Assembly (NCBI GenBank): GCA_024644465.1
Contig: JAHEKY010000001.1
Coordinates: forward strand, 1 to 64,000
DNA length: 64,000 bases
DNA from: Ilumatobacteraceae bacterium
GTDB lineage: Bacteria > Actinomycetota > Acidimicrobiia > Acidimicrobiales > Ilumatobacteraceae
Direction of reading: 5' to 3'
Below the pieces are notes generated by a model that did no database searches, was not told where the DNA came from, and worked only from the letters and a program-made list of their open reading frames with translations. Made by a program: the position numbers and the translations under genes. This document shows positions 50,391-61,653 of the stretch, in pieces (within the stretch, counting starts at the first letter, position 1; each line of letters begins with the position of its first letter).

Positions 50391-51614
50391 ATGGTCACCG
50401 TGGTCTTCGTCGCTCCGTACGCCCTCGATGCCACGAACCGCTTCCTGGCCGCGATGGCCGCGCTCGCCGACGTACGGGTCGTCGTCGTCAGCAGTGACCC
50501 ACTGGAACGGTTCCCGGCGGATGTCGCAGCGGGGCTGGCCGGCCACTGGCGGATCGACGACTGTCTCGACGTCGACGAGTTGACGGGGGCGGTTTCGGCC
50601 GTGCGCGACCGCACGGGTCCCGTCGACGTGCTGACGGCGATCCTCGAGAACCTCCAGGTCCCCCTCGCGCACGCGAGAGAACGGCTCGGCATCGACGGGA
50701 TGCGCGTCGACGTCGCGGAGCGGTTCCGCGACAAGGAGCAGATGAAGGCGGCCTTCGACGCAGCCGGCATCCCGTGCGCACGTCACGCTCGAGTCGATTC
50801 CGCCGACGATGCGCGTCGGATCCTCGACGACTGGCAACAGCCGGTCGTCGTCAAGCCGCTCGCCGGGATGGGTGCCCGCAACACGTTCCGTCTCGACGAC
50901 CGCGAGACCGGCGAACGCTGGCTGCTCACCGATCCGCCGTCGAGTGCGGCTCCGGTGCTGCTCGAGGAGTTCCTCGTCGGCGAGGAGTTCTCGTTCGAGA
51001 GCGTGCTCGTCGACGGCAACCTCGTGTGGCACTCGATCGGCCGCTACGACCCGACTCCGCTGACCGTCCTCGAGAACTCGTGGATCCAGTGGTGTGTCGT
51101 GCTCCCCCGTCGGATCGACAGCGACCAGTTCGCGGCGATCCGGGACCTCGGGCCGCGAGCGGTCCGCTCGCTCGGCCTGTCGACCGGGCTCACCCACCTG
51201 GAGTGGTTCCGCCGGCCCGACGGAACGGTGGCGATCTCCGAGGTCGGCGCCCGGCCGCCAGGGGCACAGATCGCGTCTCTGATGTCCTGGGCCCACGGCG
51301 CCGACATGTACGCCGCCTGGTCGCGGTTGGTCGCACTCGGCGAGTTCGACCCGCCCGCTCGCCGTTTCGCCGTCGGCGGCGCCTATCTCCGGGCGCAGGG
51401 GGCCGGGCGGGCGATCACCGCGGTGACCGGAATCGACCGCGTCAGCGCCGCCACCCACGAACTGGTCGTCGAGTCTCGTCTGCCGCGGGTCGGCAGCGCC
51501 GCGGCCGACACCTACGAGGGCGACGGCTACGTGATCGTCCGGGCGGACGAGACCGACGCGGTCGAGTCCGCACTGCGCGAGATCGTGTCGACGATCCGGG
51601 TGGAGACGCACTGA
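50391..51614 (+). CDS. ATP-grasp ligase, paralogue 2
   Basis: A 407-residue ATP-grasp protein with the same plan as its neighbours: FVAPYALDATNRFLAAMAAL at the N-terminus, FRDKEQMKAAFDAAGIPCAR, PVVVKPLAGMGARNTFRL, VLLEEFLVGEEFSFESVLVDG and HLEWFRRPDGTVAISEVGARPPGAQIA. The ATP lysine, EEF and SEVGARPPG (metal) motifs are intact, so it should be active. Its stop overlaps the next ATG by one base. Tandem and divergent paralogues suggest that different members add different residues to one product. Confidence 0.82.
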   Translation: MVTVVFVAPYALDATNRFLAAMAALADVRVVVVSSDPLERFPADVAAGLAGHWRIDDCLDVDELTGAVSAVRDRTGPVDVLTAILENLQVPLAHARERLGIDGMRVDVAERFRDKEQMKAAFDAAGIPCARHARVDSADDARRILDDWQQPVVVKPLAGMGARNTFRLDDRETGERWLLTDPPSSAAPVLLEEFLVGEEFSFESVLVDGNLVWHSIGRYDPTPLTVLENSWIQWCVVLPRRIDSDQFAAIRDLGPRAVRSLGLSTGLTHLEWFRRPDGTVAISEVGARPPGAQIASLMSWAHGADMYAAWSRLVALGEFDPPARRFAVGGAYLRAQGAGRAITAVTGIDRVSAATHELVVESRLPRVGSAAADTYEGDGYVIVRADETDAVESALREIVSTIRVETH

Positions 51615-52831
51615 TGAACGTCGTGTTCCTGTCACCCCACTACCCGGACGACATCCCGCTGTTCGTCTCCGGCCTCGCCGCGGTCGGGGCACGCGTGATC
51701 GGCGTCGGCGACCAGCACGTCGAAGCGCTTCCCGAGCGGTCCAAACGCGACCTCGCGGCGTACATCCAGATCGGTTCGTGGTCCGACGAGGACGCCGTCG
51801 TGCGCACGGTGCTCGATCGACTGGCAGGGCACCACGTCGACCTCGTCGAGACGCTGTGGGAGCCGATGATGCTGCTGGCCGCCCGGCTGCGCGAGGCGAT
51901 CGGCGTGCCCGGGATGACGGTCGCGCAGACCGTGCCGTTCCGGGACAAGGGCGAGATGAAGAAGGTGGTCGAGGCCGCCGGGCTGCGGACGCCGCGTTCG
52001 ATCGTGACGACGACGCGCGACGGCTGCCGTTCCGCCGCCGAGGAGATCGGCTACCCGATCATCATCAAACCGATCTCCGGAGCCGGCTCGATGGACACGT
52101 TCCGGATCGAAGGCGACGACGACCTCGAGGCCGCACTCGCCCAACTGGGCCACGTCCCCCAGGTGAGCGTCGAGGAGTTCATCTCCGGCGACGAGTTCAC
52201 CTACGACACGGTCTGTGCCGGCGGCTCGATCGCCTTCGAGAACGTGTGCGAGTACCGCCCGAACCCGCTGATCGGCAAACAGGTCGAATGGATCAGCCCG
52301 CAGGTGATCGCATGGCGGGATCTCGCCGACCCGTTCATCGCCGACGGCGTCGAGCTCGGGCGCAACGTCATCCGGGCGATGGGCGTCCAGAGCGGGTTCA
52401 CGCACATGGAGTGGTACCGGACCGCCGCCGGCGAGGTCGTCTTCGGCGAGATCGGCGCCCGCTCCCCAGGGGGCCGACTGACCGACTTGATGAACTACGC
52501 GTGCGACACCGACCTGTACACCGGGTGGGCGCAGGCCGTGTGCCACGGCACGTTCGACCAGCCGACCGAGCGCCGCTACAACGTGGCGCAGGTGATCAAG
52601 CGGGCGCAGGGCCAGGGCACGATCACCCGGATCGACGGCATCGCCCACATGATGGCGACGATGGGCGAGCACGTCGTCAACGTCGACCTCGTCCCGCTCG
52701 GGCACCCGCGACGCGATTGGCGGGCGACCGTGCTGTCCGACGGGGTCATCGTCGTCCGCCACCCCGACTTCGACGAGGTGGTCGCGATGGCCGACTGGAT
52801 CGCCGCCGGCGTCCACCTCCACTGCGACTGA
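51614..52831 (+). CDS. ATP-grasp ligase, paralogue 3
   Basis: A 405-residue ATP-grasp protein (MNVVFLSPHYPDD). Its N-terminus is nearly superimposable on paralogue 1. Motifs: FRDKGEMKKVVEAAGLRTPR, IGYPIIIKPISGAGSMDTFR, VSVEEFISGDEFTYDTVCAGG and HMEWYRTAAGEVVFGEIGARSPGG. Active-site residues are conserved, with Ser replacing one Pro of the PPG loop. It is translationally coupled to paralogue 2 and ends within a long perfect palindrome that probably terminates the transcript. Confidence 0.82.
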   Translation: MNVVFLSPHYPDDIPLFVSGLAAVGARVIGVGDQHVEALPERSKRDLAAYIQIGSWSDEDAVVRTVLDRLAGHHVDLVETLWEPMMLLAARLREAIGVPGMTVAQTVPFRDKGEMKKVVEAAGLRTPRSIVTTTRDGCRSAAEEIGYPIIIKPISGAGSMDTFRIEGDDDLEAALAQLGHVPQVSVEEFISGDEFTYDTVCAGGSIAFENVCEYRPNPLIGKQVEWISPQVIAWRDLADPFIADGVELGRNVIRAMGVQSGFTHMEWYRTAAGEVVFGEIGARSPGGRLTDLMNYACDTDLYTGWAQAVCHGTFDQPTERRYNVAQVIKRAQGQGTITRIDGIAHMMATMGEHVVNVDLVPLGHPRRDWRATVLSDGVIVVRHPDFDEVVAMADWIAAGVHLHCD

Positions 52832-52867
52832 CCGTTCCATCTGGTGCCAGGCACCAGATGGAACGGT
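52831..52867. repeat. Perfect 18-bp-arm palindrome, copy 1 of a dispersed element
   Basis: ACCGTTCCATCTGGTGCC, one central A, then its exact reverse complement. It begins on the last base of the ATP-grasp stop codon. The same left arm recurs after gltA at 58075. It is a likely terminator or REP-type element. Confidence 0.85.
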
Positions 52868-52884
52868 CGGGTCGAAAACGGGAA

Positions 52885-52910
52885 AGACCCGGATTGGGGG
52901 ATCCGGGTCT
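52885..52910 (+). terminator. Strong terminator hairpin after the ATP-grasp pair
   Basis: AGACCCGGAT and ATCCGGGTCT form a perfect 10-bp stem around TGGGGG, 54 nt after the ATP-grasp stop codon. Together with the palindrome just upstream it should isolate the cluster from the LysR gene. Confidence 0.7.
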
Positions 52911-53048
52911 CTCAACCTGGGAATGTCCGCTGATGGGGGGTCAGCTGACGGACTTCCCGACGAGTGGAACATTGGGGGGTGTTCTCACGTCGACTTGTAC
53001 TTGTGAAAGTATGCACGTGAACGAGTGATCTGACAAGTAGAACTCAGC

Positions 53049-53061
53049 GATACTTGCTATC
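53049..53061. promoter_or_regulatory. Candidate LysR operator
   Basis: GATA-CTTGC-TATC is a short dyad ending 10 bp before the regulator ATG at 53072. LysR proteins commonly bind T-N11-A dyads at their own promoter. The wider AT-rich region (52990-53071) also has ACTTGT repeats near 52994. Confidence 0.35.
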
Positions 53062-53071
53062 GTTTTCAGAG

Positions 53072-54010
53072 ATGGATGTCCGGCAGTTGTCTACTCTCGT
53101 CGCGATCGCCGACCACGGCACGTTCTCCGCAGCGGCCCGGTCGCTGTTCACCGTGCAATCGAACGTGTCGGCCCACATCGCCCGGCTGGAGCGCGAACTC
53201 GGCGTGACGCTCGTCGACCGGGCCCACGGCGGGCTCACCGAGGAGGGCTTCCGGGTCGTCGAACGGGCCCGCCGGGTGCTCAACGAGATCGACGACATCG
53301 CCGCCGACATGGCGAGTCGCAACGAGGATGTTTCCGGTCAGACGCGCATCGGCGTCATCGGCACGACCGCGCGCTGGCTGATGCCGCAGTTGCTCGGTCG
53401 CCTCGGCCGTGAACACCCTGGCGTGCGCACGGTGATCCAGGAGGGCGCCACGTCCGCGCTCGTACCCAACGTGATCAGTGGCCAGCTCAACGGGGCGATC
53501 GTGCACCTGCCGGTCGACGACCACGAACTCGTGATCGAGCCGCTCTTCGCCGAGGACCTGTTCCTGCTCGCCGACGAGCGCCACCCCCTCGCCTCGCGGG
53601 ACACGATCCCGTTGCGCGAACTCGACGACGTACCGCTGCTGCTCCCCCCGACCGGCGCCGCGCTGCGCAAGGTGCTCGAGCGCGCCGCAGCGAACGTCGA
53701 CATCACGCTGCGAGCCCAGGCCGAGATCGACGGCGTCCGCCTGCTCGCGTCGCTCGCGTTCGACGGGTTCGGGGCTGCGATCGTGCCCGCGACCGCCGTG
53801 CCGACCTGGCTCGAGGGGTCGTTCCGCAGGATCACGGTGCCCGAACTCCCCCGCCGGGTCGTCGCCTTCGTCCGCCGGCGCCGGCCGAGCCCGAACGCCC
53901 CGACGACCGCGACCGTCGAGGTGTTGCGGGCGGTGATCGCCGAACGCGGCGACCGCCAGCCGGGCGTCCACCCGGGCACGAGCGCCATCGCGCTGCCGAA
54001 GTCCGGCTGA
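53072..54010 (+). CDS. LysR-family transcriptional regulator
   Basis: A 312-residue regulator. Residues 1-60 are the winged helix (MDVRQLSTLVAIADHGTFSAAARSLFTVQSNVSAHIARLERELG). The rest is a periplasmic-binding-like effector domain (QTRIGVIGTTARWLMPQLLGRL, NGAIVHLPVDDHELVIEPLF, ASLAFDGFGAAIVPATAV). The ATG at 53072 is used rather than an upstream TTG at 53054, as it starts the HTH exactly. The upstream DNA is unusually AT-rich for this genome. The effector is unknown; the downstream carboxyltransferase gene, 56 bp on, is a possible target. Confidence 0.88.
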   Translation: MDVRQLSTLVAIADHGTFSAAARSLFTVQSNVSAHIARLERELGVTLVDRAHGGLTEEGFRVVERARRVLNEIDDIAADMASRNEDVSGQTRIGVIGTTARWLMPQLLGRLGREHPGVRTVIQEGATSALVPNVISGQLNGAIVHLPVDDHELVIEPLFAEDLFLLADERHPLASRDTIPLRELDDVPLLLPPTGAALRKVLERAAANVDITLRAQAEIDGVRLLASLAFDGFGAAIVPATAVPTWLEGSFRRITVPELPRRVVAFVRRRRPSPNAPTTATVEVLRAVIAERGDRQPGVHPGTSAIALPKSG

Positions 54011-54052
54011 TCGAACCGGGCACGCCCACCACCGCACCGCGCCGCCGTCGGA

Positions 54053-54058
54053 TACTCT
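54053..54058 (+). promoter_or_regulatory. -10 box of the acyl-CoA carboxylase-like gene
   Basis: TACTCT lies 8 nt before the ATG at 54067, which suggests a leaderless mRNA separate from the LysR transcript. Confidence 0.45.
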
Positions 54059-54066
54059 CGCAACCG

Positions 54067-55446
54067 ATGACGACCATTCCGCTGGACGGCGGCCCGTTCG
54101 CCGAGATGGCGTTTCCGCTGTCCCGCCACGTCCCCGCCGCCGCCGCCGCCGACGTCCGCAACGTCGGCGAGCGCACCGCGGTCTGGGTCGAGTTCGCCGA
54201 CGACGCCGACATCGTCCGGCTGACATCAGGCACGTCCTCGGTGATCGAACTGGCGGCGAACGCCGCCCGTGAGCAGGGCCTGCCGCTCGTGCTCATCGTG
54301 TCGACCGCCGGGACCGACATCGTCGAGGGGATGCCCGCACTCCACGGCTGGGGCCGCGTGGCCGCCGCCCTGACGAAGTGCTCGGGCATCGTGCCCACGG
54401 CGATCATCGTCGACGGGCCCGCCGTGTCCGGCCCCGCCCTGCTGCTCGGCCTCGCCGACTTCACGGTGATGACGACCACCAGCTACGCCTTCGTCAACGG
54501 CCCGGTCATGGTCGAGTCGTTCACGGGTGTCGGCATCGACGTCGACGAACTCGGCGGAGCCACGAACCACGCGCGCTACACCGGCGTCCCGACCGCCGTC
54601 GTCGCCGACCGTGCGACCGCCGTCGAGACGATCGAGACGATCCTCGCGTACCTGCCGAGCCACGTCGACCAGGAGCCCCCGCGCTGGCCGAACGACGACC
54701 CCGCCGACCGGCAGTGTCCGGAGGCCGGCGAGCAGATCCCGGCATCGTCGACGGGGAGCTACGACGTCCGCAAGGTCGCGTCAGCGATCGCCGACGAGGA
54801 CTCCGTGTTCGAGTTGCGGGACCGGTGGGCGACGAACGTGGTCACGGCCTTCGCCACGATCGACGGCCGGCCGGTCGGCATCGTCGCCAACCAGCCGATC
54901 TCGCTGGCCGGAACCCTCGACATCCCGGCCTCGCAGAAGTCGGCCCGGTTCGTGGCCCTCTGCGATGCGTTCAACCTGCCGATCATCACGCTCGTCGACA
55001 CCCCCGGCTTCTACCCGGGCAAGGACCTCGAGTGGCGCGGGATGATCCGCCACGGCGCGCAGCTCGTCTATGCCTACGCGCGGGCGTCGGTTCCGCGGAT
55101 CAGCGTGATCCTCCGGAAGAGCTACGGCGGCGCCTACATCGTGATGGACTCCAAGACGATGGGCAACGACCTGTGCCTCGCCTGGCCGTGGGCGGAAATC
55201 GCCGTGATGGGGGCCGGGCAGGCTGCGGCGATCCTCGCCCGCCGGGCGACACCGGACGAGCGCGCCGAGTTCGAGCGTGACTACGCCGAGCGCCTGCTCA
55301 ACCCGTATGTCGCCGCCGAGCGCGGATACATCGATGCGGTGATCGACCCTGCCGAGACCCGGGCGGCGATCGCCGCGGCCCTCGCCGTGCTCGAGGACAA
55401 GCGCGAGGTGCTCGTCGCCAGGAAACACGGCAACAGCCCGCTCTGA
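54067..55446 (+). CDS. Acyl-CoA carboxylase carboxyltransferase (beta-subunit-like)
   Basis: A 459-residue protein of the carboxyl-transferase family (crotonase fold, two halves). The C-terminal half is well conserved: RPVGIVANQPISLAGTLDIPASQKSARFVALCDAFNLPIITLVDTPGF, then ILRKSYGGAYIVMDSKTMG and AWPWAEIAVMGAGQAA, which form the biotin and acyl-CoA oxyanion sites. The N-terminal half is shorter and more divergent than in about 520-residue AccD/PccB proteins and lacks a zinc ribbon. It probably transfers CO2 from a biotin carrier to an acyl-CoA; no biotin carboxylase subunit is adjacent. Confidence 0.8.
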   Translation: MTTIPLDGGPFAEMAFPLSRHVPAAAAADVRNVGERTAVWVEFADDADIVRLTSGTSSVIELAANAAREQGLPLVLIVSTAGTDIVEGMPALHGWGRVAAALTKCSGIVPTAIIVDGPAVSGPALLLGLADFTVMTTTSYAFVNGPVMVESFTGVGIDVDELGGATNHARYTGVPTAVVADRATAVETIETILAYLPSHVDQEPPRWPNDDPADRQCPEAGEQIPASSTGSYDVRKVASAIADEDSVFELRDRWATNVVTAFATIDGRPVGIVANQPISLAGTLDIPASQKSARFVALCDAFNLPIITLVDTPGFYPGKDLEWRGMIRHGAQLVYAYARASVPRISVILRKSYGGAYIVMDSKTMGNDLCLAWPWAEIAVMGAGQAAAILARRATPDERAEFERDYAERLLNPYVAAERGYIDAVIDPAETRAAIAAALAVLEDKREVLVARKHGNSPL

Positions 55447-55458
55447 GGCGCGTCGCTG

Positions 55459-56628
55459 CTACAGGCTGCAGCCGGACACCGCGACGGAGGTCAGCGACGT
55501 GGCGCCGTCGTACACGAACAGTTCGGCCAGCGAGGTGTCCCAGAACTTGCTCCACAGGGCGACCTCCATGATCGCGTCGCCGTTGAAGTCGGCGACCGCC
55601 AGCACCCCCGCCCGACCGATCGTCGGCCGGCTGGTCCACTCGTCCGGGTAGTACTCGAACAGCACCTCGTCGGTGACGGCGCCGGTCGCTGTCGGATAGC
55701 GCGCGTAGATCACGACGAAGTCGCCGGGCACCCCGCCTCCGTCGGTGATCTTCTCGAAGGTCACGAAGACCTCTTCGACGCCGTCGCCGTCGAGATCGGC
55801 ACGCACGACATCGGTGACGTCACCACCCGCCGGGTCGACCCCGGCCGCAGTGACGATCGCCTCGCCGATGCGCTGGTAGTCCGCCGAGTCGAACCCCGAC
55901 CGGCGCAGACCTCGGGGCTGCACGTCCCAGTCGGCGGCGAGCCCGACGGCGCGGTAGGACCCGTCGCCGGTGAATTCCTGGTTCGAACCGCCGGCGTCGA
56001 GCAGCGGCCCCTGGCGGTCGTCGATGCACACCGCGGCGGTGGCGCCGCCGTATCCGTAACCGGTCAGCGGGTTGCCCAGCCCGACGCCTGCGATCGCAAC
56101 CGCGCCGAAGGATTCGTCCGGCAAGGGGTCGCCGCCGTCGGCCGACATCCAATCGGATCCCGTCCAGGCGGCGAGTGGCGTCCACGGTGCGTCGAGCGCC
56201 CACCCGACGTGGACCACCGTCGCGCCCTGCGTGGGCACCGCCGCAGCGACGCGACCGAGTCGCGGGACCGGTCCGTCGGTGCCGGCACCGCTCGCGGTGG
56301 CGTCGGTCTCGGCGGGGCCGGTGTCAGCCGGATCGGTGTCGGCTGGGGCAGTGTCCGCGGGGGCGGTGTCCGCAGAGCCGGTGTCCGCAGAGCCGGACGG
56401 CGCGGGGTCGGTCCCGGCGGGGCGGTCGGTCGCGGCGGTCTCCGCCGGGGCGGTCTCGGCGATCTGTCCGCCGTCGTCGGGCCCCGCCGTCGCAGGCGGG
56501 ACGGACTCGACCGGGCTGCTGTCCGCCGCGCCCGGAACGACTGCGTCCTCGGCGTCGGACGGCGCGCAGGCAGCGACGAGGCAGCCGAGCGAGACGGCGA
56601 CGACGACGCTGGTCGCACGGTGGTTCAC
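55459..56628 (-). CDS. Lipoprotein with Asp/Thr/Pro linker and FG-GAP-like segments
   Basis: A 389-residue exported lipoprotein. The signal peptide ends in a lipobox (SLGCLVAAC), so it should be anchored outside the membrane. A linker rich in Ala/Asp/Thr/Pro follows (repeats such as ADTAPADTDPADTG, about 55-115), then a globular domain. Near the C-terminus are two calcium-loop-like strands, RADLDGDGVEEVFVTF and VADFNGDAIMEVALWS, typical of FG-GAP/VCBS blades. The GTG at 56628 is selected because the signal peptide starts there. It is divergent from gltA. Function unknown; surface binding or sensing is plausible. Confidence 0.65.
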   Translation of the reverse strand: MNHRATSVVVAVSLGCLVAACAPSDAEDAVVPGAADSSPVESVPPATAGPDDGGQIAETAPAETAATDRPAGTDPAPSGSADTGSADTAPADTAPADTDPADTGPAETDATASGAGTDGPVPRLGRVAAAVPTQGATVVHVGWALDAPWTPLAAWTGSDWMSADGGDPLPDESFGAVAIAGVGLGNPLTGYGYGGATAAVCIDDRQGPLLDAGGSNQEFTGDGSYRAVGLAADWDVQPRGLRRSGFDSADYQRIGEAIVTAAGVDPAGGDVTDVVRADLDGDGVEEVFVTFEKITDGGGVPGDFVVIYARYPTATGAVTDEVLFEYYPDEWTSRPTIGRAGVLAVADFNGDAIMEVALWSKFWDTSLAELFVYDGATSLTSVAVSGCSL

Positions 56629-56741
56629 CTGCTCACTCTCGCAGGCCGAGCACCGCGAATCCTGGATTTCCGCGCTCGCGCCGGGCTGACGTGGGGTTTG
56701 GCCGATCGGACGCCGGTTGGGGCGCCACGCCGGGTGGCCAG

Positions 56742-56747
56742 TAACTT
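56742..56747 (+). promoter_or_regulatory. Possible -10 box of gltA
   Basis: TAACTT in the 181-bp region between the lipoprotein and gltA, about 60 nt before the gltA start, with TTGGGG 19 bp upstream. The strong GGAGG at 56798 fits a leadered mRNA here, unlike many neighbours. Confidence 0.3.
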
Positions 56748-56809
56748 GGCCTGATGACCGGGGCGACCCCTCTGTCATGCCCACGTCGTTCGAGCCCGGA
56801 GGAAGCCAA

Positions 56810-58075
56810 GTGCCCGACACCATCACCATCACCGACGACCGGACGGGCAAGACCGTCACCGTCCCGATCGAGGGTGGTGTGTTCCCGTCGTCGGCATTGC
56901 GCGAGCTCGATCCGACGCTGTACTGCTACGACCCTGCGTTCCTGTCGACCGCGTCGACGAGATCATCGATCACGTACCTCGACGGTGCCAACGGTGTACT
57001 GCGGTACGGCGGGTACCCGATCGAACAACTCGCCGAGAAGTCGAGCTACCTCGAAGTCGCCTACCTGCTGCTCAACGGCGAGTTGCCGACGAGCGCCGAG
57101 CTCGCGCAGTGGGAACACGAGGTCACCCATCACACGTTCATCCACGAGAACATGCGCAAGCGCTTCGTCGACGGCTTCCACTACGACGCGCACCCGATGG
57201 GCATGTTCGTGTCGGCGATCGCTGCGCTCGGCACGTTCTACAACGACGCCAAGGAGATCGAGGATCCCGAATCCCGCCAGATCCAGATCCGGCGCTTGAT
57301 CGCGAAGAGCCCGACGATCGCGGCGATGTGCTACAAGTTCTCCGTCGGGCTGCCCTTCAACCAGCCGAGCAACGACCTGTCATATGCCGCGAACTTCCTC
57401 AACATGATGTGGAAGATCGGCGACTACGAGGTCGACCCGGTGCTCGAGCGGGCGATGGACGTGCTGTTCATCCTGCATGCCGATCACGAGCAGAACTGCG
57501 GCACGACCGCGATGCGCGTGATCGGGTCGAGCCACGCCGACCCGTACTCGTCAGCTGCCGGCGCAGCGTCCGCGCTGTACGGCCCGCTGCACGGTGGCGC
57601 CAACGAGGCGGTCGTGCGGATGCTGACCAGCATCGGCACGATCGACAACGTTCATCCGTTCATCGAGTCGGTCAAGGCCGGCGAAGAGCGTCTGATGGGC
57701 TTCGGCCACCGCGTGTACAAGAACTTCGACCCCCGGGCGACGATCATCAAGCAGACGGCCTACGACGTGTTCGAGGTCACCGGCAAGAACCCGTTGCTCG
57801 ACATCGCGTTGAAGCTCGAGGAAGAGGCGCTCAGCGATTCCTACTTCGTCGACCGCCAGCTGTACCCGAACGTCGACTTCTACTCGGGGTTGATCTACCA
57901 GGCGATGCAGTTCCCGACGTCGATGTTCACCGTCCTGTTCGCGATCCCGCGGATGTCCGGCTGGCTGGCCCACTGGCAGGAACTCCTCAACGACCCCGCG
58001 CAGAAGATCAGCCGCCCCCGCCAGTGGTACGACGGCCCCGACGAGCGCGACTACGTCCCGATCGTCGACCGCTGA
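56810..58075 (+). CDS. gltA: Citrate synthase (type I)
   Basis: Condenses acetyl-CoA and oxaloacetate, the entry to the TCA cycle. The 421-residue hexameric-type enzyme carries the catalytic residues His261 (YGPLHGGANE), His300 (MGFGHRVYKNFDPR) and an Asp in PNVDFYSG, and the HADHEQNCGTTAMR helix. The GTG at 56810 has a strong GGAGGAAG ribosome-binding site 4 nt upstream; this is one of the few genes here with a classical leader. It is convergent with isocitrate dehydrogenase, separated by a dispersed palindrome, so two successive TCA-cycle enzymes are neighbours. Confidence 0.95.
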   Translation: MPDTITITDDRTGKTVTVPIEGGVFPSSALRELDPTLYCYDPAFLSTASTRSSITYLDGANGVLRYGGYPIEQLAEKSSYLEVAYLLLNGELPTSAELAQWEHEVTHHTFIHENMRKRFVDGFHYDAHPMGMFVSAIAALGTFYNDAKEIEDPESRQIQIRRLIAKSPTIAAMCYKFSVGLPFNQPSNDLSYAANFLNMMWKIGDYEVDPVLERAMDVLFILHADHEQNCGTTAMRVIGSSHADPYSSAAGAASALYGPLHGGANEAVVRMLTSIGTIDNVHPFIESVKAGEERLMGFGHRVYKNFDPRATIIKQTAYDVFEVTGKNPLLDIALKLEEEALSDSYFVDRQLYPNVDFYSGLIYQAMQFPTSMFTVLFAIPRMSGWLAHWQELLNDPAQKISRPRQWYDGPDERDYVPIVDR

Positions 58076-58104
58076 CCGTTCCATCTGGTGCCTGGCACCA
58101 GATG
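58075..58104. repeat. Dispersed palindrome, copy 2, between gltA and icd
   Basis: ACCGTTCCATCTGGTGCC (identical to the left arm at 52831) is followed by T and GGCACCAGATG, so 11 bp of the stem remain. It begins on the gltA stop codon and lies 6 bp from the icd stop. It probably works as a bidirectional terminator. Confidence 0.8.
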
Positions 58105-58109
58105 TGACG

Positions 58110-60464
<2,355 letters not shown>

Positions 60465-60492
60465 TCACTCGCCCGAGCGTGCCACGGGTCGG

Positions 60493-60498
60493 TACGGT
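60493..60498 (+). promoter_or_regulatory. -10 box (TACGGT) of the acyl-CoA dehydrogenase
   Basis: TACGGT lies 8 nt before the ATG at 60507, the same spacing as at 4907 and 50391, which predicts a leaderless transcript. Confidence 0.45.
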
Positions 60499-60506
60499 AC
60501 GACCCG

Positions 60507-61613
<1,107 letters not shown>

Positions 61614-61653
61614 CGACCAGGACGAACGCCGCCAGACGCGACACAATGGCACC

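Noticed and set aside
53054..53071. Upstream TTG start for the LysR regulator
   Set aside because: The six extra residues overlap the candidate operator and do not belong to the LysR helix-turn-helix, which begins at the ATG at 53072.
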